DNA of 63,846 nucleotides from JBBIND01 sp037444075 (GTDB taxonomy: Bacteria; Acidobacteriota; Terriglobia; Bryobacterales; Bryobacteraceae). Every line of letters begins with the position of its first letter. Positions within the stretch are counted from its first letter, which is position 1. The position numbers were made by a program, and so were the translations under genes. Shown piece by piece: positions 26,240 to 36,646 of the stretch. Under the pieces are notes generated by a model. The model had not been told where the DNA came from. It worked only from the letters and a program-made list of their open reading frames with translations, and did not search any database. The stretch covers positions 1-63,846 of the forward strand of contig JBBIND010000014.1 in NCBI GenBank assembly GCA_037444075.1. The letters are read 5' to 3'.

Positions 26240-27484
26240 ATGCTGAAACGCCTGCGCCACCACATAGCCGTATTCTTCGCCGTGCTCGGACCGGGCTTCA
26301 TCACCGCGATGGTAGACAACGATGCCGGCGGGATCTTCACCTACTCTCAGGCCGGAGCGCGCTACGGCTATCTCCCCCTCTGGACGCTTCTCCCCATCAC
26401 CTTGCTGTTGATCGTCACCCAGGAGATGTGCTCGCGCATGGGCGCGGTGACGGGCAAGGGCTTGTCCGAGCTGATCCGCGAAGAGTTCGGCCTGCGCACG
26501 ACATTTTTTCTGATGATCGTCCTGGTGGTCGCCAACCTCACCAACGTCATGGCCAACTTCGCGGGCATTGCCAGTTCGCTCGAACTGTTCAGCATCAGCC
26601 GCTATTTCTCCGTGCCCGTAGGAGCGGCCATTGTTTGGGTATTGACCGTCAAAGGCACGTATGCGCGCATGGAGAAGATATTCCTCTTCGCCTGCGCGAT
26701 TTACGGCTGCTACATCGTCTCCGGCATCCTGGTAAAACCTGACTGGGGTGCAGCGGCCCTGCACAGCGTCAAACCGGTCGTGCTGCTCGAGCCCGGCTAC
26801 ATCACGATCCTCATCGGCATGGTGGGCACCTCCATCGCTCCCTGGATGCAGTTCTACCTTCAGGCTGCCGTGGTCGAGAAAGGGGTCACGGCGAAGGACT
26901 ATGCCGAATCACGGATTGAGGTGATTGTGGGCTGCGTCGTGATGTCGGTCATCGCGTTCTTCATCATCGTGGCCTGCGCCGGAGCGATCTGGTCCACAGC
27001 GCCCCGGGATATCGAAGACGCCGCCGACGCCGCGCTGGGTTTGAGGCCTTTCGGCGAATACGCCTACCTGCTGTTTAGCGCCGGACTGCTCAACGCATCG
27101 TTATTCGCCGCCTGCATTCTGCCGCTCTCAACGGCTTACACGGTATGTGGGGGGTTGGGCTTTGAATCGGGTGTCAACCACCGTTTCCGCGAGGCGCCCG
27201 TTTTCTACTGGCTGTTCACTTTGCTGGTGGTGGCCGGCGCGGGCGTCGTGCTGTTGCCGCGCTTCCCCCTGGTGGAGATGATCCTGTTTTCACAGGTGAT
27301 CAACGGAATGCTGCTGCCCTTCGTGCTGATCTTCATGGTGTTGTTGATCAACCGGAAAGGCCTGATGAAGGAATGGGTGAACTCGCGCGGCTACAACCTC
27401 ATCGCCTGGAGCGCGGTGGTGATCATGATCGGGTTAACCCTCACCCTGGTGGGCATCACCATCCGCGATCTCTGGCGCGTCTGA
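26240..27484 (+). CDS. Nramp-related divalent cation transporter
   Basis: 414 residues with about eleven membrane helices. GPGFITAMVDNDAGGIFTYSQAG aligns with Nramp helix 1, but the metal-binding Asp-Pro-Gly-Asn becomes Asp-Ala-Gly-Gly. Helix 6, normally carrying Met-Pro-His, reads GTSIAPWMQFYLQ, so the methionine that selects transition metals is missing. These changes resemble Nramp-related Mg2+ transporters rather than MntH. The preceding MgtE_N/CBS gene agrees with a role in Mg2+ (or broad divalent) uptake. The two genes form an operon. Manganese transport remains possible. Confidence 0.85.
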   Translation: MLKRLRHHIAVFFAVLGPGFITAMVDNDAGGIFTYSQAGARYGYLPLWTLLPITLLLIVTQEMCSRMGAVTGKGLSELIREEFGLRTTFFLMIVLVVANLTNVMANFAGIASSLELFSISRYFSVPVGAAIVWVLTVKGTYARMEKIFLFACAIYGCYIVSGILVKPDWGAAALHSVKPVVLLEPGYITILIGMVGTSIAPWMQFYLQAAVVEKGVTAKDYAESRIEVIVGCVVMSVIAFFIIVACAGAIWSTAPRDIEDAADAALGLRPFGEYAYLLFSAGLLNASLFAACILPLSTAYTVCGGLGFESGVNHRFREAPVFYWLFTLLVVAGAGVVLLPRFPLVEMILFSQVINGMLLPFVLIFMVLLINRKGLMKEWVNSRGYNLIAWSAVVIMIGLTLTLVGITIRDLWRV

Positions 27485-27508
27485 GCCGCGCGAGTTCTCA
27501 CGCTGCCG

Positions 27509-29689
<2,181 letters not shown>

Positions 29690-30002
29690 ATGAAACTGAG
29701 TTCCTCCTACGTGATTGTGGGGGAGGGAAGACCGTAGCCGGGAGCCGGCCAATTACGGAGATTCAGGTCTGAATCTTCCCACGAGCTGTGACCCACTTAA
29801 CACGATACCGCAGCCCCCTCGGCGCGAGCAAGCCTTGCAGCGCCGGCCTTGCAGCGCCGGCGAAACCGGCCGGCCAGTCTGCCATTACCAGAGGGGCTCC
29901 GGGCGTGGCTCTGCCGGCTCAACCGGCCGCGGCTTGCGGCGCGCAGCCGGGGCGCTGCTGCACTCCCCGTTGTTGGCTGCCACGATGCCGCCGTTGCCGA
30001 AG
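29690..30002. other. Gene-free GC-rich spacer with a 14-bp tandem duplication
   Basis: Between the hppA start and the end of the next minus-strand gene no credible coding region or RNA gene is visible. CCTTGCAGCGCCGG is perfectly duplicated in tandem (29833-29846 and 29847-29860), followed by GCCGGC/GGCCGG-type short palindromes. The hppA ribosome site and presumably its promoter lie at the left edge. Confidence 0.5.
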
Positions 30003-30305
30003 TCAGAAGCGGCGCAGGCGGGAGCGGATCCTGCGCGCGAGACGCTCAATCTCCTCAGTTTTTCGCAGAGCCGATACCGAGAGGACGTGGTAGTCCTGCT
30101 CCTCGAGTTCTTTCTTGAGGGATGTGGCCAGCTCGTGGAGCTTGGCGGCGTCCTCCAGAGACCGCTCGTGCTCCGCCTTCAGGATGGCCTCGCTCTGCAA
30201 CCGGCCGTCCGGCAGGCGGCGCGGCTGTTCCCGCTGAGCGTTACCTTGTCTTGCGGCAAGCCAAGGTCCCAGATAGGGCACCAGAAGCAGAATCCGGCGT
30301 CTCAT
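30003..30305 (-). CDS. Small exported coiled-coil protein of unknown function
   Basis: 100 residues. A possible signal or anchor (RRRILLLVPYLGPWLAA) is followed by a charged, helix-forming region with heptad spacing (LKAEHERSLEDAAKLHELATSLKKELEEQ) and a basic end (RRIRSRLRRF). I do not recognise a family. It is divergent from the homoserine dehydrogenase gene, with only 27 bp between the start codons. Confidence 0.6.
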   Translation of the reverse strand: MRRRILLLVPYLGPWLAARQGNAQREQPRRLPDGRLQSEAILKAEHERSLEDAAKLHELATSLKKELEEQDYHVLSVSALRKTEEIERLARRIRSRLRRF

Positions 30306-30332
30306 GAAATCCCATTGTTATCATAACGGGAT
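30306..30332. promoter_or_regulatory. Compact divergent start region with the palindrome GTTATCATAAC
   Basis: The 27 bp between two divergent start codons contain the perfect inverted repeat GTTAT-C-ATAAC (30317-30327). It reads TATGAT (a -10-like hexamer) on the minus strand and TATCAT on the plus strand. Either a shared -10 region with near-leaderless transcripts or an operator would fit; both are inference. Confidence 0.35.
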
Positions 30333-31637
30333 ATGGATTCTGTGAACGTGGGCATCGTGGGCCTCGGCAACGTCGGCATAGGCACGCTGCGCATCCTGGC
30401 GGAGACGGCGGATCAGATCGCGGCCAAACTCGGTTTCTCGCTGCGGGTGCATTCCGTTTGCAGCCGAACCGTCGCAGGCAAGACGATCCCGGCGGCTCTC
30501 GGCTCCCTCATCACCACCTCTGACTGGAGGGCGGTGGTTGCGGATCCGGAAGTGGATATCGTGGCCGAACTCGTGGGCGGTACAGCGGTGGCGCGCGAGA
30601 TCATCGAAACCGCCCTCGCCAACGGCAAGTCCGTGGTGACCGCCAACAAGGAGCTTATGGCCACTTGCGGGGCGGACCTGTGGGAGCTGGCCATCAACAG
30701 CGGCACCAACCTCGCCATGGAAGCCAGCGTCGCGGGCGGCATCCCTATCCACGCCGTGTTGCGCGAGGGCATTTCGGGCGACCGCATCACGGCTCTCTAC
30801 GGAATCCTGAACGGGACCAGCAACTTCATCCTCACCGAAATCGAGCGTTGCGGTACGGCTTTTGACGCCGTCCTGGCCGAGGCTCAGCGGTTGGGCTACG
30901 CGGAAGCCGACCCGAGCGCGGACGTGGACGGCTACGATGCCCGCTCCAAGCTGGCGATTCTGGCCGCCCTCGCGTTCGGCGAGAAGATCAACCCGGACGA
31001 CATTTACATGGAGGGCATCCGCCGCCTGGCCCCGATCGACTTCCAATATGCGCACCAATTGGGCCACACCATCCGGCTGGTCTGCGCGGCGCGCCGCTCT
31101 CCGGATGGTCTGCTGCTTTCGGTGCGTCCGGCGCTGCTGCCCGTGGGTACGATTCTGGCCAGTGTGCGTGGCGCTTATAACGCGGTCTGGGTCCGCGGAC
31201 AATACGGGCAGGACACTTTCTACTACGGCCGCGGCGCGGGTCCCGACCCCACCGGAGTGGCCGTGGTGAGCGACTTGATGCGAGTAGCTCGCGAGATCCG
31301 CAGCGGCAGCCCGGAGCGTGTTTCGCCGTTCGCCCACGAACGGTTGGGAGATTCATCCCCGGTCTCCATACTGCGGCAGAAAAGAGCCTACTATCTGCGG
31401 TTCCTGGTCGTGGACCGGCCCGGCATCATCGCTGAGTTGGCCCGCATCCTGGCCTCGCGCCACATCAGCGTCGAAGCGGTCCTGCAACTGCCCTCGGAGA
31501 ACAAACGCTGCCTGCCGTTTGTCATCACCGTCGAGCCGACTCCGGAGAGCTCATTGAAAGACGCCGTCAGCGAAATGAGTTCGCTCGATTTTCTGGTGGA
31601 ACCGCCGCTGGCTTTGCCGATGGAAACCTCACTTTGA
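30333..31637 (+). CDS. hom: Homoserine dehydrogenase
   Basis: 434 residues. It reduces aspartate semialdehyde to homoserine with NAD(P)H in threonine and methionine synthesis. The Rossmann motif VGIVGLGNVGIGTLRIL is at the N-terminus. The catalytic core has VVTANKELMA, EASVAGGIPIHAVLREG, LNGTSNFIL, AEADPSADVDGYDARSKLAILA and YYGRGAGPDPTGVAVVSDL. A C-terminal ACT domain (RFLVVDRPGIIAELARILA) suggests feedback control by an amino acid, usually threonine. Length is normal for the ACT-containing type. Confidence 0.95.
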   Translation: MDSVNVGIVGLGNVGIGTLRILAETADQIAAKLGFSLRVHSVCSRTVAGKTIPAALGSLITTSDWRAVVADPEVDIVAELVGGTAVAREIIETALANGKSVVTANKELMATCGADLWELAINSGTNLAMEASVAGGIPIHAVLREGISGDRITALYGILNGTSNFILTEIERCGTAFDAVLAEAQRLGYAEADPSADVDGYDARSKLAILAALAFGEKINPDDIYMEGIRRLAPIDFQYAHQLGHTIRLVCAARRSPDGLLLSVRPALLPVGTILASVRGAYNAVWVRGQYGQDTFYYGRGAGPDPTGVAVVSDLMRVAREIRSGSPERVSPFAHERLGDSSPVSILRQKRAYYLRFLVVDRPGIIAELARILASRHISVEAVLQLPSENKRCLPFVITVEPTPESSLKDAVSEMSSLDFLVEPPLALPMETSL

Positions 31638-31692
31638 ACCGCGCGCTGCCGGCGGCTCTGGGCAGCACAATTATGACTCTCAGGACACTCCC

Positions 31693-31872
31693 ATGAAGGA
31701 CTGGAAACTCCTCCTCGAGGCTTCGGATCTCGGCATCGAGGAACCACGTAAAGAGCAGCTTGCGCTGGCGCTCGCGTCCCTCGAAGCCGCTTTCCGGCCG
31801 CTGGCGGAAGCGCTGCCGGTTGAGACCGAACCGGCGTTCACGGTAGCGGCGCCGCGGGAGGAAGCCCCGTGA
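31693..31872 (+). CDS. AtzG/GatC-like small subunit paired with the amidase
   Basis: 59 residues, MKDWKLLLEASDLGIEEP at the start. Two short helices with Ala/Leu spacing (QLALALASLEAAFRPLAEA) are followed by an extended LPVETEPAFTVAAPRE tail. That layout matches AtzG-like (DUF4089) and GatC proteins, which wrap an extended tail around an amidase partner. Its TGA overlaps the amidase GTG start (GTGA), so the two are translationally coupled. It probably stabilises the amidase. Similarity was judged by pattern only. Confidence 0.65.
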   Translation: MKDWKLLLEASDLGIEEPRKEQLALALASLEAAFRPLAEALPVETEPAFTVAAPREEAP

Positions 31873-33257
31873 CGGTTCAGGAAGCCGCCGCGCAGATCAG
31901 GGCGCGGAAGACGAACAGCCGCGAATTGGTGGCTGAAAGCCTTCAGTCGATCCACCGTCTCCAGCCAAGGTTGAACGCCTTCATCACGGTCATGGACGAG
32001 CAGGCCCAAAGGCGGGCGGAAGCCATGGATCGCGAGTTGGAAAGCGGGTATGACCGCGGGCCGCTGCATGGGATTCCGGTGGCGGTCAAGGATGTCTTCT
32101 GTACGCGCGGTGTCCGCACAACGTGCGGCTCTCTGTTGTTCAAGGACCACATACCGGACATCGACGCCGCCGTCGTAGAGCGGCTCGAGCAGGCAGGGGC
32201 GGTGATAACGGGCAAGACGTCGCTCCATGAGCTGGCGTATGGCATCACTTCCAACAATCCGCATTTCGGAGCGGTGCACAACCCCTGGGCGCCGGATCGC
32301 GTGGCGGGCGGCTCGAGCGGCGGCTCGGGATCCGCCGTGGCGGCCGGCCTGGTCTTCATGGCCATGGGTTCGGACACAGGTGGTTCCATCCGTATCCCCG
32401 CTTCCTTCTGCGGAACCGTCGGGCTGAAGCCCACTACAGGCCGCGTAAGCCGCTACGGCGTGCTGCCGCTCGACTTCACGCTGGATCACATGGGACCGCT
32501 GACGCGCTCGGTGCGCGACGCCGCTCTGACGCTCGAGGCCATCGCCGGTCACGATCCGCGCGATGATTCCTCCAGCCGCGTGCCTGTTGCCGCCTACGTG
32601 CCGGCGCAGCAGGCGCCGCTGAACAGCCTGCGGTTGGGTGTCCCGGAGAATTTCTACTTCGAACGGGTCGATCCCGAAGTCGAACGCTCCGTGCGCAACG
32701 TAGCGGAAGTCGCCGCCCGGCTCGGCGCGCGCCTCATCAGCGTGCGGGTTCCCGACATCGACGCCATCAACACGCTGGGGCGCGTGATCCTGCTGGCTGA
32801 GGCGGCGGCCGTGTTGCACAACCATCTAAAGAAGAAAGACAGATTCGGGACGGATGTGCTGGCGCTGCTGGAGCAGGGGGCCATGATCCCGGCGGCGGAC
32901 TACATCAATGCCCAGCGGCTCAGGCGTCTGGCTGTCGCCGATTTCAATCGCCTGTGGGACCAGGTGGATTGCCTGTTGACACCAACTACTCCGACGACGG
33001 CGCCTCGGCTTGGCCAGGAGCGCATCCGCCTGGAAGGCGAGGAGTTCGACGTGCGGCTGTTGAGCACGCGCTTCGTGCGAGGCGTCAACGTGATCACGGC
33101 GCCCGCCTTGTCGCTGCCTTGCGGGCTGGATTCCGGCGGGCTTCCCATCGGCGCTCAGTTGCTCGCCCGGCCGTTTGGCGATGCCGTACTGCTCCAGGCC
33201 GCGGCGGCTCTCGAGGACGCCCTCGGGTGTCACGACATGGTTCCGCAAAGTCTATAA
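31869..33257 (+). CDS. Amidase signature family hydrolase
   Basis: 462 residues. The Ser-cisSer-Lys triad is intact: Lys in GIPVAVKDVFCT, the first Ser in VAGGSSGGSGSAVAAGL and the nucleophile in MGSDTGGSIRIPASFCG. LKPTTGRVSRYGVLPLDFTLDHMGPL is the usual continuation. Such enzymes hydrolyse amides; candidates are a glutamyl-tRNA amidotransferase-like or carboxybiuret/aryl amide hydrolase activity. No gatB lies nearby, so a tRNA role is not supported here. It starts with GTG overlapping the AtzG-like gene. Confidence 0.9.
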   Translation: MTVQEAAAQIRARKTNSRELVAESLQSIHRLQPRLNAFITVMDEQAQRRAEAMDRELESGYDRGPLHGIPVAVKDVFCTRGVRTTCGSLLFKDHIPDIDAAVVERLEQAGAVITGKTSLHELAYGITSNNPHFGAVHNPWAPDRVAGGSSGGSGSAVAAGLVFMAMGSDTGGSIRIPASFCGTVGLKPTTGRVSRYGVLPLDFTLDHMGPLTRSVRDAALTLEAIAGHDPRDDSSSRVPVAAYVPAQQAPLNSLRLGVPENFYFERVDPEVERSVRNVAEVAARLGARLISVRVPDIDAINTLGRVILLAEAAAVLHNHLKKKDRFGTDVLALLEQGAMIPAADYINAQRLRRLAVADFNRLWDQVDCLLTPTTPTTAPRLGQERIRLEGEEFDVRLLSTRFVRGVNVITAPALSLPCGLDSGGLPIGAQLLARPFGDAVLLQAAAALEDALGCHDMVPQSL

Positions 33258-33281
33258 TTCTTGATGACAGGAGGAGTTCAC

Positions 33282-34592
33282 ATGCAGATCAGCCGTCGGG
33301 ATTTTGTCCGCGCGGGAGCCGCGGCGGCAGCCGTCGCCGGTTCCACGCCAGCGTATGCCGCCAATGACCGTGTTCAGATTGGAGTCATCGGGTGCGGCGC
33401 GCGGGCGCACGAGATTATTGTGGCTTTGTCGCAGTTGCCCGCCGCCCAGGTGACCGGCGTGGTGGACGCCTACAAAGGCCGGGTGGAGAGGGCCATCGAG
33501 CGCACGAATGGCAGGGCCAAAGCCTACCCCAGCTACCGCGAGGTGATCGCGGATAAGTCGATCGACGCCGTGGTCCTCGTCACGCCGGACCACTGGCATT
33601 ACCGCATGGTGATGGATGCCATCGCCGCCGGCAAGGACATTTACTGTGAGAAGCCGCTGACGTTCCGCTCCGCGGAAGGAGTCGAAATCGCGAGGGCGGC
33701 CCAAGCCGCCGGGCGGATCGTGCAGGTGGGCAGCCAGGGCATGAGCGGGCAGGCACAGCAGCATGCGCGCTCACTGATTCAGGCGGGCAAACTCGGGCAG
33801 ATCACCCTGATCCGCGCCGCCTATAATCGCAACACGGCTTCGGGCGCCTGGATCTATCCCATCCCTCCCGACGCCGGCCCGCAAACCGTGAACTGGGACA
33901 TGTTTCTCGGACCGGCCCCCAAGCGGGCTTTCGATCTGGACAGGTTCTTCCGATGGCGCTGTTACGACGATTACTCCGGCGGCATCGCCACGGACCTGTT
34001 CGTGCATCTGTGCACCACGATCCACTACCTCATGGGCGTCAAGGCGCCTTCCAAAGTGATGGCGATGGGGCAGTTGTACCGCTGGAAGGAAAACCGCGAG
34101 GTGCCCGACACCCTCAATGCCATCCTCGAATATCCGGAAGGCTTCGTGGTCAACCTCAGTTCGACCTTCAACAATCAGATCACTGCCGAAGGCAGTTTCC
34201 AGATTCTGGGGACCGAGGGAACCATCAACCTGGCCGGCGGGCTCACCTACACGCCCGAGCACGTGGTCGAAGACAACCGCTGGATCATTGACAGCTGGCC
34301 GCGGGCGCTGGCGGATGCTTACTACCGTGATCCCAAGGTCCGCGAGCAGGAAGTGCCGGCCACGCGCAAGCCGAGAATCATCGAGACGTTGCAGCAGTTC
34401 CGCTCCGAAGGGCAGGATTCCAACATCGTGCACCTCGGGCACTTCCTGGATTCGATCCGCACACGCCGGCCTCACTGGCAGGACGCCGCCGCCGGGCACC
34501 GCGCCGCGGCCTGCGCGCACATGGTGAACCTGTCGGTCGCCAAGGGCCGCCTGGTCGAGTGGGATTTCGGCCGCGACGACATCAAAGCCTAG
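33282..34592 (+). CDS. Tat-exported Gfo/Idh/MocA family oxidoreductase
   Basis: 436 residues. The start is MQISRRDFVRAG because AGGAGG lies 6-7 bases upstream and the Tat motif SRRDFVRAG follows; a longer start adds only seven residues. The Rossmann fold reads RVQIGVIGCGARAHEI and VTGVVDAYKGR. The family lysine is in DIYCEKPLTFRS and substrate-side residues in GGIATDLFVHLCTTIHYLMG. The expected product is a periplasmic NAD-dependent sugar oxidoreductase. It shares the family with 3448-5127 but lacks that protein's low-complexity insertions. It starts 24 bp after the amidase and may share its transcript. Confidence 0.88.
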   Translation: MQISRRDFVRAGAAAAAVAGSTPAYAANDRVQIGVIGCGARAHEIIVALSQLPAAQVTGVVDAYKGRVERAIERTNGRAKAYPSYREVIADKSIDAVVLVTPDHWHYRMVMDAIAAGKDIYCEKPLTFRSAEGVEIARAAQAAGRIVQVGSQGMSGQAQQHARSLIQAGKLGQITLIRAAYNRNTASGAWIYPIPPDAGPQTVNWDMFLGPAPKRAFDLDRFFRWRCYDDYSGGIATDLFVHLCTTIHYLMGVKAPSKVMAMGQLYRWKENREVPDTLNAILEYPEGFVVNLSSTFNNQITAEGSFQILGTEGTINLAGGLTYTPEHVVEDNRWIIDSWPRALADAYYRDPKVREQEVPATRKPRIIETLQQFRSEGQDSNIVHLGHFLDSIRTRRPHWQDAAAGHRAAACAHMVNLSVAKGRLVEWDFGRDDIKA

Positions 34593-34642
34593 ACGCTCCT
34601 CGCCCACCTGATTCGCTATCCGGCTAAGGCCAAGCGCCCCTG

Positions 34643-34661
34643 CCGCCGATAACGGCGGAGG
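34643..34661 (+). promoter_or_regulatory. Hairpin overlapping the ribosome binding site of the GT-C-like gene
   Basis: CCGCCG (34643-34648) pairs with CGGCGG (34653-34658) around ATAA. The last bases of the stem belong to the ribosome site GGAGG (34657-34661) of the ATG at 34667. The fold would partly hide the site and lower translation; this has not been tested. Confidence 0.35.
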
Positions 34662-34666
34662 GCCGC

Positions 34667-36289
34667 ATGGAAACCGCCACACCGCCGCTTCCGGCATCCG
34701 CACACCGGGCCGACAACCTACGGCCGCGCTCCGGTCTGCTCGCCGCCTGCCTGCGCCCCAGCTATCTGGACTGCCTGTTGATCGCCGTGCTGGTGTGGCT
34801 GTTCGTGGCCGCGTCGCCGGGCTGGGAGAGGCTGCTTCGGGACGGCGATACGGGTTGGCACATCCGCACCGGCGAGCTGATTCTGACCGAGCGCGCCGTG
34901 CCCCGGCAGGATCCTTTTTCGTTCACCAAGCCCGGCGCGCCCTGGTTTGCATGGGAATGGCTGGCCGACGTTTTCTACGCCGTTCTGCACAAGGCCTGGG
35001 GTCTCAAAGCCATCGTGCTTTTAGCCGGCTTTCAGATCGCTCTGCTGGCGGTGCTGCTGGTGAGGGGCATGGTGGCCACAGGCGTGCACCCGTTGCTGGC
35101 CTTAGGACTGACGCTGCTCGGGATGGGAGCCGCATCCGTGCACTTCCTGGCGCGGCCGCACCTTTTTACCTGGCTGTTTCTGGCTGCTGCCTGGCAACTG
35201 GTTGAGCGCGACCAGCGCCACCCGGGGAAGGTTGTATGGCTGCTGGTCCCCGCCACCGCGCTGTGGGCCAATCTGCACGGAGGATGGTTGGCGCTGGTGG
35301 GTTCCCTCGGTGTTCTGGCCGCCGGCCGCGCAGCCGAGTCCTGGCTGGTCCCGGCGGAGCGCTCCGCCAGGCGCCGTCAGGCTCTGAAGATGGCTGCATT
35401 GGCCGGCGCCTGCACAGCCGCCTCTCTGGCGAACCCCTATGGTTACCATCTGCATACGCATCTGTACGGTTACCTTACTTCGGATTGGATTCGCCAGGCC
35501 GTAGACGAATTCCAGTCGCCCAGTTTCCGGCATGAGAACATGTTGCACTTCGAGCTGCTCTTGTTTGCCGGTGTGGCGGCAGCTGCCGGGTATCTTCGGC
35601 GCCGACAGGTGGGAGAAGCGTTGCTCATTCTGGCCTGGGCGCACCTGGCGTTGCAGTCGGTGAGGCACGTGCCGGTGTTCGTCGTGGTGGCGATCCCGCT
35701 CCTGGCGGCCGGGTGTCAGCGCGCCTGGAATTCGTTCATTGAGGTCCAGCCAAGCCGATCGCCTGCTTTTTTCATTAACGACCTGGGCCGGGAGTGGGCA
35801 GCCGGCTTCCGGCGTTTGAGCCTGTGGAGTGCCGTGGCGCTGACCGCGTTGGTGCTCGGCAGTCCGCCGGAGCGGTGGCCGGGCGACTTCCCCCGCGGCT
35901 TGTTCCCGCTCCAAATGACCTCCGAACACGCCGCCGTGCTCGAAGGCGCGCGTCTGCTGACTAGCGACGAATGGGCTGACTATCTGCTCTACAAGCTCCA
36001 TCCCCGGCAGCGCGTGTTCTTCGACGGGCGCAGCGACTTCTATGGCGAGCAACTCGGACGGGAGTACGTCACTCTCGTGAACGCGCGAGGGAATTGGCGC
36101 GCACTGGCCGAAAAGCACGGTGTGGATGCCGTGCTTTGTCCCTCGGATTGGCCGCTGGGTTCCGTACTGGAAAACGAACCGGGCTGGCGGCTGAGGGCGA
36201 AAGACGGCCAAGCCCGATTGTTTCTGAAAAACCGGACGGCAGCCGGGACACCAGTCAGCCAGCGGGCAGTGCCGGAGGGACGGGACTAA
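34667..36289 (+). CDS. Polytopic GT-C-like membrane protein, paralogue in Tad locus 2
   Basis: 540 residues, about ten hydrophobic segments. It shares an ordered series of motifs with the protein at 18622-20151: LLRDGDTGWHIRTGELIL, FAWEWLAD, LARPHLFTW, ALWANLHGGW, SLANPYGYHLHTHL, EFQSPSF and VFFDGRSDFYG. The first external loop again holds two acidic residues one apart (DGD), as in GT-C glycosyltransferases. It is the first gene of the second Tad locus, and its stop overlaps an in-frame ATG of the next reading frame (TAATG). The two copies suggest one dedicated enzyme or transporter per Tad machine. The family is unnamed to me and the function is inferred. Confidence 0.75.
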   Translation: METATPPLPASAHRADNLRPRSGLLAACLRPSYLDCLLIAVLVWLFVAASPGWERLLRDGDTGWHIRTGELILTERAVPRQDPFSFTKPGAPWFAWEWLADVFYAVLHKAWGLKAIVLLAGFQIALLAVLLVRGMVATGVHPLLALGLTLLGMGAASVHFLARPHLFTWLFLAAAWQLVERDQRHPGKVVWLLVPATALWANLHGGWLALVGSLGVLAAGRAAESWLVPAERSARRRQALKMAALAGACTAASLANPYGYHLHTHLYGYLTSDWIRQAVDEFQSPSFRHENMLHFELLLFAGVAAAAGYLRRRQVGEALLILAWAHLALQSVRHVPVFVVVAIPLLAAGCQRAWNSFIEVQPSRSPAFFINDLGREWAAGFRRLSLWSAVALTALVLGSPPERWPGDFPRGLFPLQMTSEHAAVLEGARLLTSDEWADYLLYKLHPRQRVFFDGRSDFYGEQLGREYVTLVNARGNWRALAEKHGVDAVLCPSDWPLGSVLENEPGWRLRAKDGQARLFLKNRTAAGTPVSQRAVPEGRD

Positions 36290-36333
36290 TGCTCGCGCTG
36301 TCTTCTGCCGAAGCTACAGGCGGAGAGAGAGTC

Positions 36334-36642
36334 ATGAAAAGTCGGACGGCAGGCTCGAAGAAAGAGCCCACTCGGCGGACCGCATCAACCGGGAAGAAGA
36401 TGATCCGCAAGTCGAACGCCTTGCCGGAAGACAACGATTGGAAGCTGCCCGACGGCAAGGCACTGGCGGATTTCGTGCTTCAAGCGGGCGGTGTGGCGCC
36501 GCTGCTGCTGCTCAGCGAGCACCTGAACGCCGATAGAAGCGAAACCTCGCAGAGTAAGAAGAAGCCAAGCGCCGGGGGCGAAGGTAGCGGCGAGCCTGCG
36601 GCGGTTGGTGGTTCGCCCAGAAGGCGGACGAAGGGGAACTGA
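36334..36642 (+). CDS. Small basic protein of unknown function in Tad locus 2
   Basis: 102 residues from MKSRTAGSKKEPTRR; GGAG lies before this ATG, while an in-frame ATG at 36289 would overlap the previous stop and give 117 residues. The sequence is strongly basic at both ends (TRRTASTGKKMIRKS; GGSPRRRTKG), with one short hydrophobic helix in the middle (LADFVLQAGGVAPLLLLSEHL). There is no signal peptide and no recognised domain. It lies 4 bp before cpaB. There is no equivalent in Tad locus 1. Confidence 0.5.
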   Translation: MKSRTAGSKKEPTRRTASTGKKMIRKSNALPEDNDWKLPDGKALADFVLQAGGVAPLLLLSEHLNADRSETSQSKKKPSAGGEGSGEPAAVGGSPRRRTKGN

Positions 36643-36646
36643 AACT

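Noticed and set aside
29833..29860. Possible start of a CRISPR or other repeat array
   Set aside because: Only two adjacent 14-bp copies with no spacers; a simple tandem duplication.
31869..33257. Considered as gatA of the Asp/Glu-tRNA amidotransferase
   Set aside because: No gatB nearby, and the small partner looks more like AtzG than GatC; kept as a general amidase.
36334..36642. Considered as the missing Flp pilin of Tad locus 2
   Set aside because: No Gly/Glu-Tyr processing motif next to a long hydrophobic helix; the protein is basic with only a short helix.
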